In this document: in pieces, positions 1 to 5,103 of the stretch | Layout: every line of letters begins with the position of its first letter | How positions within the stretch are numbered: position 1 is the first letter of the stretch | Source of the DNA: Gammaproteobacteria bacterium | GTDB taxonomy: Bacteria > Pseudomonadota > Gammaproteobacteria > UBA6429 > Thiohalophilaceae | Assembly (NCBI GenBank): GCA_011052165.1 | Contig: DRJN01000394.1 | Span: 1-5,103 of the forward strand | DNA: 5,103 bases | Direction of reading: 5' to 3' | Made by a program: the position numbers and the translations under genes | The notes under the pieces: model-generated | What the model saw: the letters and a program-made list of their open reading frames with translations, nothing else | The model's database searches: none | What the model was told of the DNA's origin: nothing

Positions 1-321
1 ATGGGTTTGGTGCTTATATTTGCCGGTAAGGTTCGCGCATGGGCCTGGGTTCGCAATCCCTGGTTCCGGTTAACGCATCTTGCCGCGATTGGTGTGGTCG
101 TCGTTCAGTCGTGGTTCGATGTCACTTGCCCGCTTACCACTATTGAAATGGCGTTCCGTTCACGGGCTGGCGATACCGTTTATTCCGGTTCTTTCATATC
201 ACACTGGCTGGAAAACTTGTTGTACTATCAAGCACCCGTATGGGTCTTTGTCGTTTGTTATACGGCATTCGGTGCTGTAGTCGGTGTCAGCTGGTTCTGG
301 ATACGTCCGCGACGGTTTTAG
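1..321 (+). CDS. DUF2784 family membrane protein, 3' part (5' end outside window)
   Basis: This is the C-terminal 106 residues of a small integral membrane protein that I assign to the DUF2784 family, whose function is not known. The family hallmark is visible: a hydrophobic stretch (about residues 27-37) runs into W38-F-D-x-x-C43-P-L-T46-x-x-E49, then Y61-S-G-x-F-I-x-H68-W, and then a second hydrophobic helix at about 79-100 ending in a basic tail (RPRRF). Family members are usually about 120-135 residues and begin with a further transmembrane helix. About 20-30 N-terminal residues are therefore probably missing, and the ATG at base 1 is more likely internal than the true start. The stop is TAG at 319-321. 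The gene converges on the GMC oxidoreductase gene with 57 bases between the two stops and no obvious functional link. The family assignment is by motif recognition only. Confidence 0.75.
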   Translation: MGLVLIFAGKVRAWAWVRNPWFRLTHLAAIGVVVVQSWFDVTCPLTTIEMAFRSRAGDTVYSGSFISHWLENLLYYQAPVWVFVVCYTAFGAVVGVSWFWIRPRRF

Positions 322-336
322 CCGGAGCCTGTCCGG
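322..336. terminator. Weak hairpin between convergent genes
   Basis: A 5-bp GC-rich stem (CCGGA, 5-base loop, TCCGG) starts one base after the DUF2784 stop codon, in the 57-bp gap between two convergent genes. Neither strand has a proper T-run after the stem, so it does not qualify as a good intrinsic terminator. The position is right for a bidirectional stop, but the evidence is thin. I see nothing better in the gap. Confidence 0.2.
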
Positions 337-378
337 GAATAGAAGTCAGTTTGTTCTCTGGCATCAATAAGCCGGGGG

Positions 379-2094
379 TTAGCTGTTCTGACGCCTGGAT
401 GAACGTTGTTTTTCCCCGCCAAGCTGAGCAAGAATCTTATCCGCCACACGAAATGAATTGGCATAGATAGTCCAGGTGTAGGGAACGCTGCCGCCGGTGG
501 GCATAAAGCTACCGTCACTGACGAACAGGTTGTCGATTTCATGACTGCGGCAGTCGGCGTCCAGTACGGAGGTATCGGGATCAGTCCCGAAGCGGCAGCC
601 GCCTGCCATGAGGTTGGTGGGGGGTTTGGATGAAGCGAAAGAGACCACGTTTTCCGCTCCCATTTCTCTCAATACTTTCGCCCCTCGAGAGGCCAGGTAC
701 CAGCCGACTTGCACGTTTTGCATGTGATAACCGATGCGTACCCTTGCGACGGGCAGATCCCATTTGTCTCTCGTTTTTGCGTCGAGTGTGATATTGCAGT
801 CGTCGATGGGCATCCAGTCACAGAAGGCTTCAATTTTAATGAAACGGCTATCAATGAAATCGCGCTCCAGCTTGCGCTTGAGCGGCTTGCCCCAGATCAG
901 TCCGTTTTCGCCGTAAATCTGGCGCGTGGCGCGCACCACAGGGTTGGGATGCATGAGGAGGAAGTCGATGGTCCCCCCTTTTTGCGGGGGGCCGAAGTCG
1001 GGATCGTCAATGACATACCAGTCTTGCAGAGCGCGGTTTATAAAGGGGCCGAATACTTTTAGCCGTTTGGCTTTTTCCGGACTCATTTTTGAATAGACCA
1101 GCCGCCCGGATCCGCCACCGCCGCCCGCAAACAGCAGATTTTTGCCCACCTGCCCATTGCGGTTGGCCAGACCGTTTTCATATTTTGCCCCAGTGGAATT
1201 CAATAGCAGACGAGAGGTTTCGACCGCCTGACAGGCCACGACGTAGATGTGGGCATCGACTTGTTTGGTTTGTCCTTCTTTAGTCAAATATTCAACCGCC
1301 GTAATGTTGCCGCTGCTATTGGTTTTGATCCGCTTGACCATCGAATAGGGACGAACCTGGACGCGACCGGTGGCGACCGCCTGATCAATCAGTGCAGCGC
1401 GAGAGCTGCCCTTGGCCCCGGTGGCGCAGCCGTAGGCGCCACAATAGCCGCTGTAGCTGCACGCATCCCGGCCCAGCGCGTTGTAGGGCAAAATGGCGCG
1501 TGGCGTGGGCATAGGATGGTAGCCCAGCGCTTGACCGGCCTTGTCGATGAGTTCAGAAACGGGGTGTTCCCGGGTCGGCGGGTAGGGAAAATCGGGCGTG
1601 CTGCGCGGTTCCTGGTACGGGTGCTTGATGATACGCCCGGAGACCCCGATGATACTTTCGACCTTGGTATAGTAAGGTTCCAGATCCTCATAGCGGATGG
1701 GCCAGTCTGCCACGTTGGCGCCTTTGACGGGACCGAAAGTAGAGCGCAGATGAAAGTCCACAGGTTTCAGGCGATGGAAGAAGCCACTCATGAAATTACT
1801 GGAGCCACCGACTATATTACCGTTCCAGAAATCAATACCGGATCGATAGGTGTTGCGTGCATGCCAGTGGTCATTGTCGTCTTTTTCTACAACGATCTGG
1901 GGTTCGTCGCGCAAATCCGGTTTGTAGTTCCCGCGCAGACAGCAGTTGCGTTCATCTTTGAAAAAATCCTTTGTTTGCAGGTAGGGACCCTTTTCCAGCA
2001 CCACCACCGAGTAACCGGCTTTGGCCAGGATCCAGATAATGGGTCCGGCGCCCGCGCCGCTGCCAATCACGCAGATATCAAAATCCCGGTTCAC
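379..2094 (-). CDS. GMC-type FAD-dependent oxidoreductase, gluconate/glucose dehydrogenase large-subunit-like
   Basis: This is a 571-residue flavoprotein of the glucose-methanol-choline family, expected to oxidise an alcohol or sugar with FAD; the substrate cannot be read from sequence. The N-terminus is a Rossmann FAD site: D6-I-C-V-I-G11-S-G13-A-G15, then V-V-V-L-E34-K-G, with E34 likely binding the ribose. The second FAD motif is V95-G-G-S-S-N100. A Cys-rich loop (C212, C218, C223) precedes A227-K-G-S-S. The C-terminal GMC signature runs from about 495 to 555 (GTDPDTSVLD, then LFVSDGSFMPTGG). The usual catalytic His and Asn/His appear absent, since L495 and V537-P538 lie there. I chose the GTG start because it shares GTGA with the stop of the upstream gene and lies three residues before the FAD fold; the frame stays open to 2241, but that part reads as a shadow of the upstream gene. 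There is no signal peptide, so export probably depends on the Tat-bearing partner. The stop is TAA at 381-379. Confidence 0.93.
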   Translation of the reverse strand: MNRDFDICVIGSGAGAGPIIWILAKAGYSVVVLEKGPYLQTKDFFKDERNCCLRGNYKPDLRDEPQIVVEKDDNDHWHARNTYRSGIDFWNGNIVGGSSNFMSGFFHRLKPVDFHLRSTFGPVKGANVADWPIRYEDLEPYYTKVESIIGVSGRIIKHPYQEPRSTPDFPYPPTREHPVSELIDKAGQALGYHPMPTPRAILPYNALGRDACSYSGYCGAYGCATGAKGSSRAALIDQAVATGRVQVRPYSMVKRIKTNSSGNITAVEYLTKEGQTKQVDAHIYVVACQAVETSRLLLNSTGAKYENGLANRNGQVGKNLLFAGGGGGSGRLVYSKMSPEKAKRLKVFGPFINRALQDWYVIDDPDFGPPQKGGTIDFLLMHPNPVVRATRQIYGENGLIWGKPLKRKLERDFIDSRFIKIEAFCDWMPIDDCNITLDAKTRDKWDLPVARVRIGYHMQNVQVGWYLASRGAKVLREMGAENVVSFASSKPPTNLMAGGCRFGTDPDTSVLDADCRSHEIDNLFVSDGSFMPTGGSVPYTWTIYANSFRVADKILAQLGGEKQRSSRRQNS

Positions 2095-2678
2095 GCAAAC
2101 ACCGAGTATTCTTTGTGGGGCGGGCGTGGAAAGCCGGGCGTATGATGCAGCCACTTCCAGCCAATCCCTTTTGGGTTGCCACCATAAACGGGATCGGTGA
2201 GCAGGGCTTCCATTAGGTAGTCCAGCAGCATGTTTAGCCAACTGCTGCCATAACGGGTTTTTTCATAGTCTCGCAGGTTGAGTTCACGCTGGCGCGGGTC
2301 AAGGGTTGAAAAGTGACGTTGCCATTTTTTTTGTGCCTCTGCCTCAATCACGTTCAGCCCCCGTAAAAGAAACCGGTTATCAGCGGGATCATGCCGGGGA
2401 TCGGTTAAGACAGACTGGAAGTAACTCAGGGCGTTAATCTCCTTTGCCCCGGGTGAGCGGGATTCGGAAGGCAGCAGATGCTCTTGAATCAGGGCAATGA
2501 CATCCCATTGCGCCAGCGTCAGACCGGCGATGGTCGGCGGTCTCTGGATAACCGCTGCCTGGACACTTTGCATCGCGCCCAAAATAGTAAAGGGAAGAGC
2601 GCTGGTGGCCACGATGCTCGCGCTTATACTAAAAAGAAAACGACGTCGATCCATGGTTATTTGGTAACTATTCAGCAA
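2091..2678 (-). CDS. Tat-exported gluconate 2-dehydrogenase subunit 3-like protein
   Basis: This is a 195-residue small subunit of the gluconate 2-dehydrogenase subunit 3 family, which pairs with a GMC flavoprotein in periplasmic sugar or alcohol dehydrogenases. The N-terminus is a twin-arginine signal: D10-R-R-R-F-L-F16, then a hydrophobic stretch to about residue 35, with likely cleavage near V39-Q-A-A42. The mature domain begins with L53-T-L-A-Q-W-D-V-I, typical of the family, and ends with D162-P-V-Y-G-G-N-P-K-G-I-G-W, the family's C-terminal motif. I prefer the TTG start at 2678 because an AGGAG lies nine bases upstream. An in-frame ATG at 2654, directly before the RRR, has no ribosome site and is the alternative (187 residues). 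The stop overlaps the GTG of the flavoprotein gene, implying translational coupling. The probable role is to carry the flavoprotein through the Tat system and stabilise it. Confidence 0.88.
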   Translation of the reverse strand: MLNSYQITMDRRRFLFSISASIVATSALPFTILGAMQSVQAAVIQRPPTIAGLTLAQWDVIALIQEHLLPSESRSPGAKEINALSYFQSVLTDPRHDPADNRFLLRGLNVIEAEAQKKWQRHFSTLDPRQRELNLRDYEKTRYGSSWLNMLLDYLMEALLTDPVYGGNPKGIGWKWLHHTPGFPRPPHKEYSVFA

Positions 2679-2687
2679 AACAGGTTA

Positions 2688-2692
2688 CTCCT
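2688..2692 (-). promoter_or_regulatory. Ribosome binding site supporting the TTG start
   Basis: AGGAG on the minus strand is followed by nine bases and then TTG at 2678. The in-frame ATG at 2654 has no purine-rich site in front of it. This decides in favour of the TTG start for the subunit 3-like gene. The site lies nine bases downstream of the end of the long inverted repeat. Confidence 0.6.
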
Positions 2693-2700
2693 GAGGATAT

Positions 2701-2788
2701 GTTGATGGGTTTCGCTTCCCGCTCTACCCATCCTACCCACTTTTGGGTATCCGTAGGATGGGTAGAGCGGGAAGCGAAACCCATCAAC
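2701..2788. repeat. Perfect 36-bp inverted repeat: two REP-like units head to head
   Basis: The left arm 2701-2736 and right arm 2753-2788 are exact reverse complements over 36 bases, separated by a 16-base centre (2737-2752). Each unit, read outward from the centre, begins with GTAG. It then contains its own shorter palindrome, GATGGGT paired with ACCCATC, around a GC-rich core. A GTAG head plus an imperfect palindrome is the layout of REP elements mobilised by REP-associated tyrosine transposases (RAYTs), and two inverted units resemble a BIME. No transposase gene lies in the window. I recall similar GTAGGATGGGT-type repeats in many proteobacterial genomes, but that is memory and not a search. 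In RNA the arms would form a very stable long hairpin. Confidence 0.85.
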
Positions 2789-2877
2789 TGAAAATCCGCA
2801 CAGGGCAGATTTTTTAACGTAGCTTTGGGCGACAAAAAGATGTGCCTGTGGTGGTTCACTTTGCTCGGTGCCAACCT

Positions 2878-2907
2878 AATATAGCACCCTTCGGCAATTG
2901 TGCTGAA
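2878..2907 (-). promoter_or_regulatory. Candidate sigma-70 promoter for the oxidoreductase operon
   Basis: On the minus strand an extended -10, TGC-TATATT (TATATT at 2883-2878), is preceded at 18 bases by a weak -35, TTCAGC (2907-2902). It points at the subunit 3-like gene and would give a leader of about 190 bases that includes the whole inverted repeat. The -10 is good and the -35 poor. A short inverted repeat, AGCAC with GTGCT (2883-2887 and 2900-2904), overlaps it. Confidence 0.35.
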
Positions 2908-2940
2908 TAGTTACGTTATTTGTCAGCTTGTTAAAATGGT

Positions 2941-2952
2941 TTGATGGGTTTC
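2941..2952. repeat. Partial copy of the REP-like tail
   Basis: TTGATGGGTTTC matches 2702-2713, the outer end of the left repeat arm, exactly over 12 bases and then diverges. It may be the remnant of an older repeat unit, or a chance match. Confidence 0.3.
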
Positions 2953-3082
2953 ACTCCGGACTTCGCGCGGTTGTAAATCACGATGGTCGGGCAGCCATAG
3001 TCCTTATGATGGAATAAAATCTGACAGTATGTAATACAGTGCCCCATTCGGATCCGGATCCGGATTCTTTCAACCTGCCGGA

Positions 3083-3106
3083 TAAAAAATATTTGCCGTT
3101 ATCGGC
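3083..3106 (-). terminator. Weak intrinsic terminator after the ybeL-like gene
   Basis: On the minus strand, two bases of the stop codon's surroundings lead into GCCG-ATAA-CGGC (3106-3095), followed by AAATATTTTTT. The stem has only four GC pairs and the T-run is offset by a few bases, so termination would be modest. The place, immediately after the TAA stop at 3110-3108, is right. Confidence 0.35.
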
Positions 3107-3107
3107 T

Positions 3108-3632
3108 TTACTCACTGTCGGTGTCGCTGAAGGCCTTTTTAAAACTTGTGCCGTGGCATTTAGGACAGGGCGGAATGCGGCCGGTTTTCTCGAAATGCAG
3201 CTTTTCGCCACATTCAGTGCAGATCAGAATCCCGATACCGGTAATTTCACCAGTGTGCCAGATACCGACCCGGCGGGCGTGTTCAGCCAGGGCGTCGAGT
3301 TCGATACGGGTACGATCGGCGACACTGGCAAACAGTTCGGCCAGTTGTATTTCAGCAAATTCCAGATCGAATTTCAGCCATTCTTTCAATTGCCGGCCAT
3401 TTTCTGACAGGAACTCACCCGCTTCGTTCAGATCGCGCCTGAGATAGTTGCTGATTTTTTCGGCTTCCTCCCGGGTGAGTTCTTCCAGCTCCGAGGCGGT
3501 CTCGGCGGCTTTATTCAGTAACTCCTTGATGGTCGGGAGAGCGTGTTCCTCCACGTCTTTCAGGCCATCTTTTACCCGGCCCAGCATAGTGTTATAGGCA
3601 TGAATGAGTTTTTCCTGGTTATTCTCGGTCAT
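3108..3632 (-). CDS. ybeL: YbeL-like zinc-ribbon protein (DUF1451 family)
   Basis: This is a 174-residue protein, close to the usual length of the YbeL/DUF1451 family, whose biochemical role is not established. Residues 1-120 are rich in Glu, Lys, Leu and Ala with heptad-like spacing, suggesting long helices or a coiled coil. The C-terminus is a zinc ribbon with two CxxC knuckles, C138-T-E-C141 and C156-P-K-C159. Between the two parts is H126-T-G-E-I-T-G-I-G, which I recall as conserved in the family. The ATG at 3632 has a strong GGAGG (3645-3641) eight bases upstream. The gene diverges from leuS across 248 bp, and I recall ybeL also lying upstream of leuS in E. coli, so the context supports the name. 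No signal peptide or membrane segment is seen, so it is probably cytoplasmic. Confidence 0.88.
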   Translation of the reverse strand: MTENNQEKLIHAYNTMLGRVKDGLKDVEEHALPTIKELLNKAAETASELEELTREEAEKISNYLRRDLNEAGEFLSENGRQLKEWLKFDLEFAEIQLAELFASVADRTRIELDALAEHARRVGIWHTGEITGIGILICTECGEKLHFEKTGRIPPCPKCHGTSFKKAFSDTDSE

Positions 3633-3667
3633 GGCGACGGCCTCCGGTTAGTTTGCTGCATGGTCTC

Positions 3668-3696
3668 ACTATCAGACCGAATACTGAGATTTTCAA
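3668..3696 (-). promoter_or_regulatory. Sigma-70 promoter for the ybeL-like gene
   Basis: On the minus strand, TTGAAA (3696-3691) is followed by a 17-base spacer and GATAGT (3673-3668). Transcription would start near 3661, giving a leader of about 28 bases with GGAGG inside it. The -35 is strong and the -10 matches four of six consensus bases. An inverted repeat, GGTCT (3662-3666) with AGACC (3674-3678), brackets the -10. Confidence 0.5.
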
Positions 3697-3795
3697 GCCA
3701 AACCTGTTATTTCGCAAGCTTTGTTTCGGACTTTGTTGTGGGGAGTTCATCGCCTGCGTTATCCTTGCGCAGACCAGTAAAAATTATGAACAGCC

Positions 3796-3833
3796 TTCAT
3801 TTGAATGAACCTCCCCGCAGCAATCTTTGGAGG
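3796..3833. other. Two short inverted repeats in the leuS leader region
   Basis: TTCATT-TG-AATGAA (3796-3809) is immediately followed by CCTCC (3810-3814) that can pair with GGAGG (3829-3833) across 14 bases. Both lie in the 248-bp gap upstream of leuS. They may be leader hairpins or operators, or chance. I found no convincing promoter for leuS; the best candidate, TTGTGG (3736-3741) with TTATCC (3759-3764) at 17 bases, is weak. Confidence 0.25.
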
Positions 3834-3880
3834 AATTCAGACTCTGGAAGTTGAAAAATTAAAGCGAGACGAACTGTACG

Positions 3881-5103
3881 ATGGAAGCCCGTTACCAGCC
3901 AGACAATATTGAACAGCAGGCCCAGGATTTCTGGGAAAAGCAACAGTCCTTCAAGGCGGTGGAAGATCCGCAAAAAGAAAAATTCTACTGCCTGTCCATG
4001 TTTCCCTATCCCAGCGGCCGCCTGCACATGGGCCATGTGCGTAATTATACCATCGGCGATGTGATCAGTCGTTACCAGCGCATGCTGGGGAAGAATGTGC
4101 TGCAACCGATGGGCTGGGATGCCTTCGGCCTGCCGGCTGAAAATGCGGCGATGAAAAATAAAGTGGCGCCAGCCGCCTGGACCCGCGACAACATTGACTA
4201 CATGCGCGCTCAGCTCAAGCGTCTGGGACTGGCCTATGACTGGGATCGGGAGTTGGCCACCTGCGATCCGGATTATTATCGCTGGGAACAATGGCTGTTC
4301 CTGCGGCTCTTCAAGAAGGGCCTGGTGTACAAGAAAACCGCGCCGGTGAACTGGTGCCCTAACGATGTCACAGTGCTGGCCAACGAACAGGTCATCGACG
4401 GCCGCTGCTGGCGCTGTAATACCGAGGTCGAGCGTAAGGATATTTCCCAGTGGTTCATGAAAATTACCGATTATGCCGAGGAACTGCTGGCGGATTTGGA
4501 CAAGCTGGAGGGCTGGCCGGATCAGGTGGCCACTATGCAACGCAACTGGATTGGGCGTTCCGAAGGGGTGGAGATTGTTTTCGGCATTGACGGTCGTGAC
4601 CAGGGACTCAAAGTGTTTACCACCCGCCCGGACACGCTCATGGGTGCGACCTATGTGGCGGTGGCGCCGGAACATCCGCTGGCGCAGGAAGCCGCCGCAC
4701 GCTACGCCAATGTAGCTGAATTCGTGAAGGAGTGTGCCGCCACCGGTACGGCTGAAGCCGTGCTGGAGACCCTGGAGAAAAAAGGCATCGATTCGGGTTT
4801 CAAGGCCGTGCACCCGGTCACGGGTGATTCGCTGCCGGTCTTTATCGCCAATTTCGTCCTCATGGGATACGGGGAAGGCGCGGTGATGTCGGTGCCCGCC
4901 CATGATCAGCGTGACTGGGAGTTTGCGCGCACCTACGGCCTGCCCGTGTTGCCGGTGATTGCGCCGCTGGATGACGATAAAGCCGATATTCGCAAAGCGG
5001 CTTTTACCGGCAGAGGGCAGTTGATCAACTCCGGGGAGTTCAACGGTCTGAGTTCGCAGCAGGCCGCGGATGAGATTGCCGGATATTTGGAAAAACGCGG
5101 CCG
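3881..5103 (+). CDS. leuS: Leucine--tRNA ligase, N-terminal part (runs off the window end)
   Basis: This class I aminoacyl-tRNA synthetase charges tRNA-Leu with leucine using ATP, in the cytoplasm. The 407 complete codons present are about 47% of a typical 860-residue bacterial enzyme. The ATP-site HIGH-type motif is P42-Y-P-S-G-R-L-H49-M-G-H52. The zinc-binding insertion shows W158-C159-P, then C176-W-R-C179. The CP1 editing domain begins near residue 225, with the threonine-rich motif T247-T-R-P-D-T252. Its catalytic aspartate is D345 in H341-D-Q-R-D345; T252 and D345 fall at the same numbers as I recall for E. coli LeuRS. The reading frame breaks off inside CP1, so the KMSKS loop and anticodon domain are outside. 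The start is the only ATG after the in-frame TAA at 3860 and aligns with the E. coli N-terminus, although its Shine-Dalgarno (around AGCGAG, 3863-3868) is weak. No mutation of key residues is seen. Confidence 0.98.
   Translation, partial: MEARYQPDNIEQQAQDFWEKQQSFKAVEDPQKEKFYCLSMFPYPSGRLHMGHVRNYTIGDVISRYQRMLGKNVLQPMGWDAFGLPAENAAMKNKVAPAAWTRDNIDYMRAQLKRLGLAYDWDRELATCDPDYYRWEQWLFLRLFKKGLVYKKTAPVNWCPNDVTVLANEQVIDGRCWRCNTEVERKDISQWFMKITDYAEELLADLDKLEGWPDQVATMQRNWIGRSEGVEIVFGIDGRDQGLKVFTTRPDTLMGATYVAVAPEHPLAQEAAARYANVAEFVKECAATGTAEAVLETLEKKGIDSGFKAVHPVTGDSLPVFIANFVLMGYGEGAVMSVPAHDQRDWEFARTYGLPVLPVIAPLDDDKADIRKAAFTGRGQLINSGEFNGLSSQQAADEIAGYLEKRG

Larger units (their letters stand above)
2679..3107. 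other. Gene-free region between the oxidoreductase operon and the ybeL-like gene
   Basis: These 429 bases contain no convincing gene; the short frames crossing them have no ribosome site and no recognisable protein. They hold the 36-bp inverted repeat, a candidate promoter for the oxidoreductase operon, and a partial repeat copy. A hairpin at 2791-2813 has a nine-pair stem on the minus-strand RNA (one G-U wobble); on the plus strand it is followed by a T-run, but no plus-strand gene precedes it. GGATCC occurs twice in tandem, followed by GGAT, at 3050-3065. Most of 2960-3045 shows nothing I can name. Confidence 0.6.

Noticed and set aside
1249..2145. Open frame of 298 codons on the plus strand
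   Set aside because: Antisense shadow of the GMC oxidoreductase and the end of the subunit 3-like gene, with no recognisable domain.
2095..2241. N-terminal extension of the GMC protein by 49 codons
   Set aside because: This stretch is out-of-frame reading of the subunit 3-like gene; the GTG at 2094 overlaps that gene's stop and lies at the expected distance from the FAD fold.
2791..2813. Intrinsic terminator on the plus strand
   Set aside because: The stem has a C-A mismatch on that strand and no plus-strand gene lies upstream to be terminated.
2668..2874. Small minus-strand ORF of 68 codons across the inverted repeat
   Set aside because: Its middle is translated repeat DNA; it overlaps the ribosome site of the real gene and has no domain.
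3050..3065. Tandem GGATCC as an operator or cloning artefact
   Set aside because: Only two full short units, with no other vector-like sequence nearby; probably chance or slippage.
2978..3211. Minus-strand ORF of 77 codons
   Set aside because: Overlaps the zinc-ribbon end of the ybeL-like gene in another frame and has no ribosome site or domain.
3543..3854. Plus-strand ORF of 103 codons in the ybeL-leuS region
   Set aside because: It is antisense to the start of ybeL and then crosses the divergent promoter region; no family resemblance.
3797..4903. Open frame of 368 codons on the minus strand
   Set aside because: It lies antisense to leuS, whose protein is unmistakable; the translation is His/Arg-rich and resembles no family.

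Overview
The window looks like ordinary chromosomal DNA of a gammaproteobacterium. The best evidence is a leucyl-tRNA synthetase start very close to the Escherichia coli enzyme, with a ybeL-type zinc-ribbon gene diverging from it, as I recall it does in E. coli. A REP-like inverted repeat with GTAG heads fits this group too. I cannot name a genus. The DNA has bacterial features throughout (Tat signal, Shine-Dalgarno sites, tight gene overlap), and I see no phage, IS, CRISPR array, tRNA or rRNA.

Layout from left to right. Bases 1-321 (+) carry the 3' part of a small membrane protein of the DUF2784 family, cut by the window edge. Converging on it is a two-gene operon on the minus strand, 2678 down to 379. 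First comes a Tat-exported gluconate 2-dehydrogenase subunit 3-like protein, then a 571-residue FAD-dependent GMC oxidoreductase, joined by a 4-base GTGA overlap. Bases 2679-3107 contain no gene. They hold a perfect 36-bp inverted repeat (two REP-like units head to head), a possible promoter for the oxidoreductase operon and a weak hairpin. Next is the ybeL-like gene (3632 to 3108, minus), with a plausible sigma-70 promoter, and then, after a 248-bp divergent intergenic region, leuS (3881 to beyond the window end, plus).

How the genes relate. The two oxidoreductase genes probably form one periplasmic dehydrogenase. The small subunit has the Tat signal, and the flavoprotein has no signal and begins directly at its FAD-binding fold, so it is probably exported as a complex with the small subunit. 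No cytochrome c subunit is encoded beside them, so the electron acceptor is unknown. leuS and the ybeL-like gene are a conserved neighbour pair with no known shared function. The features most worth a second look are the altered active-site motifs of the GMC protein and the long palindrome just upstream of its operon.
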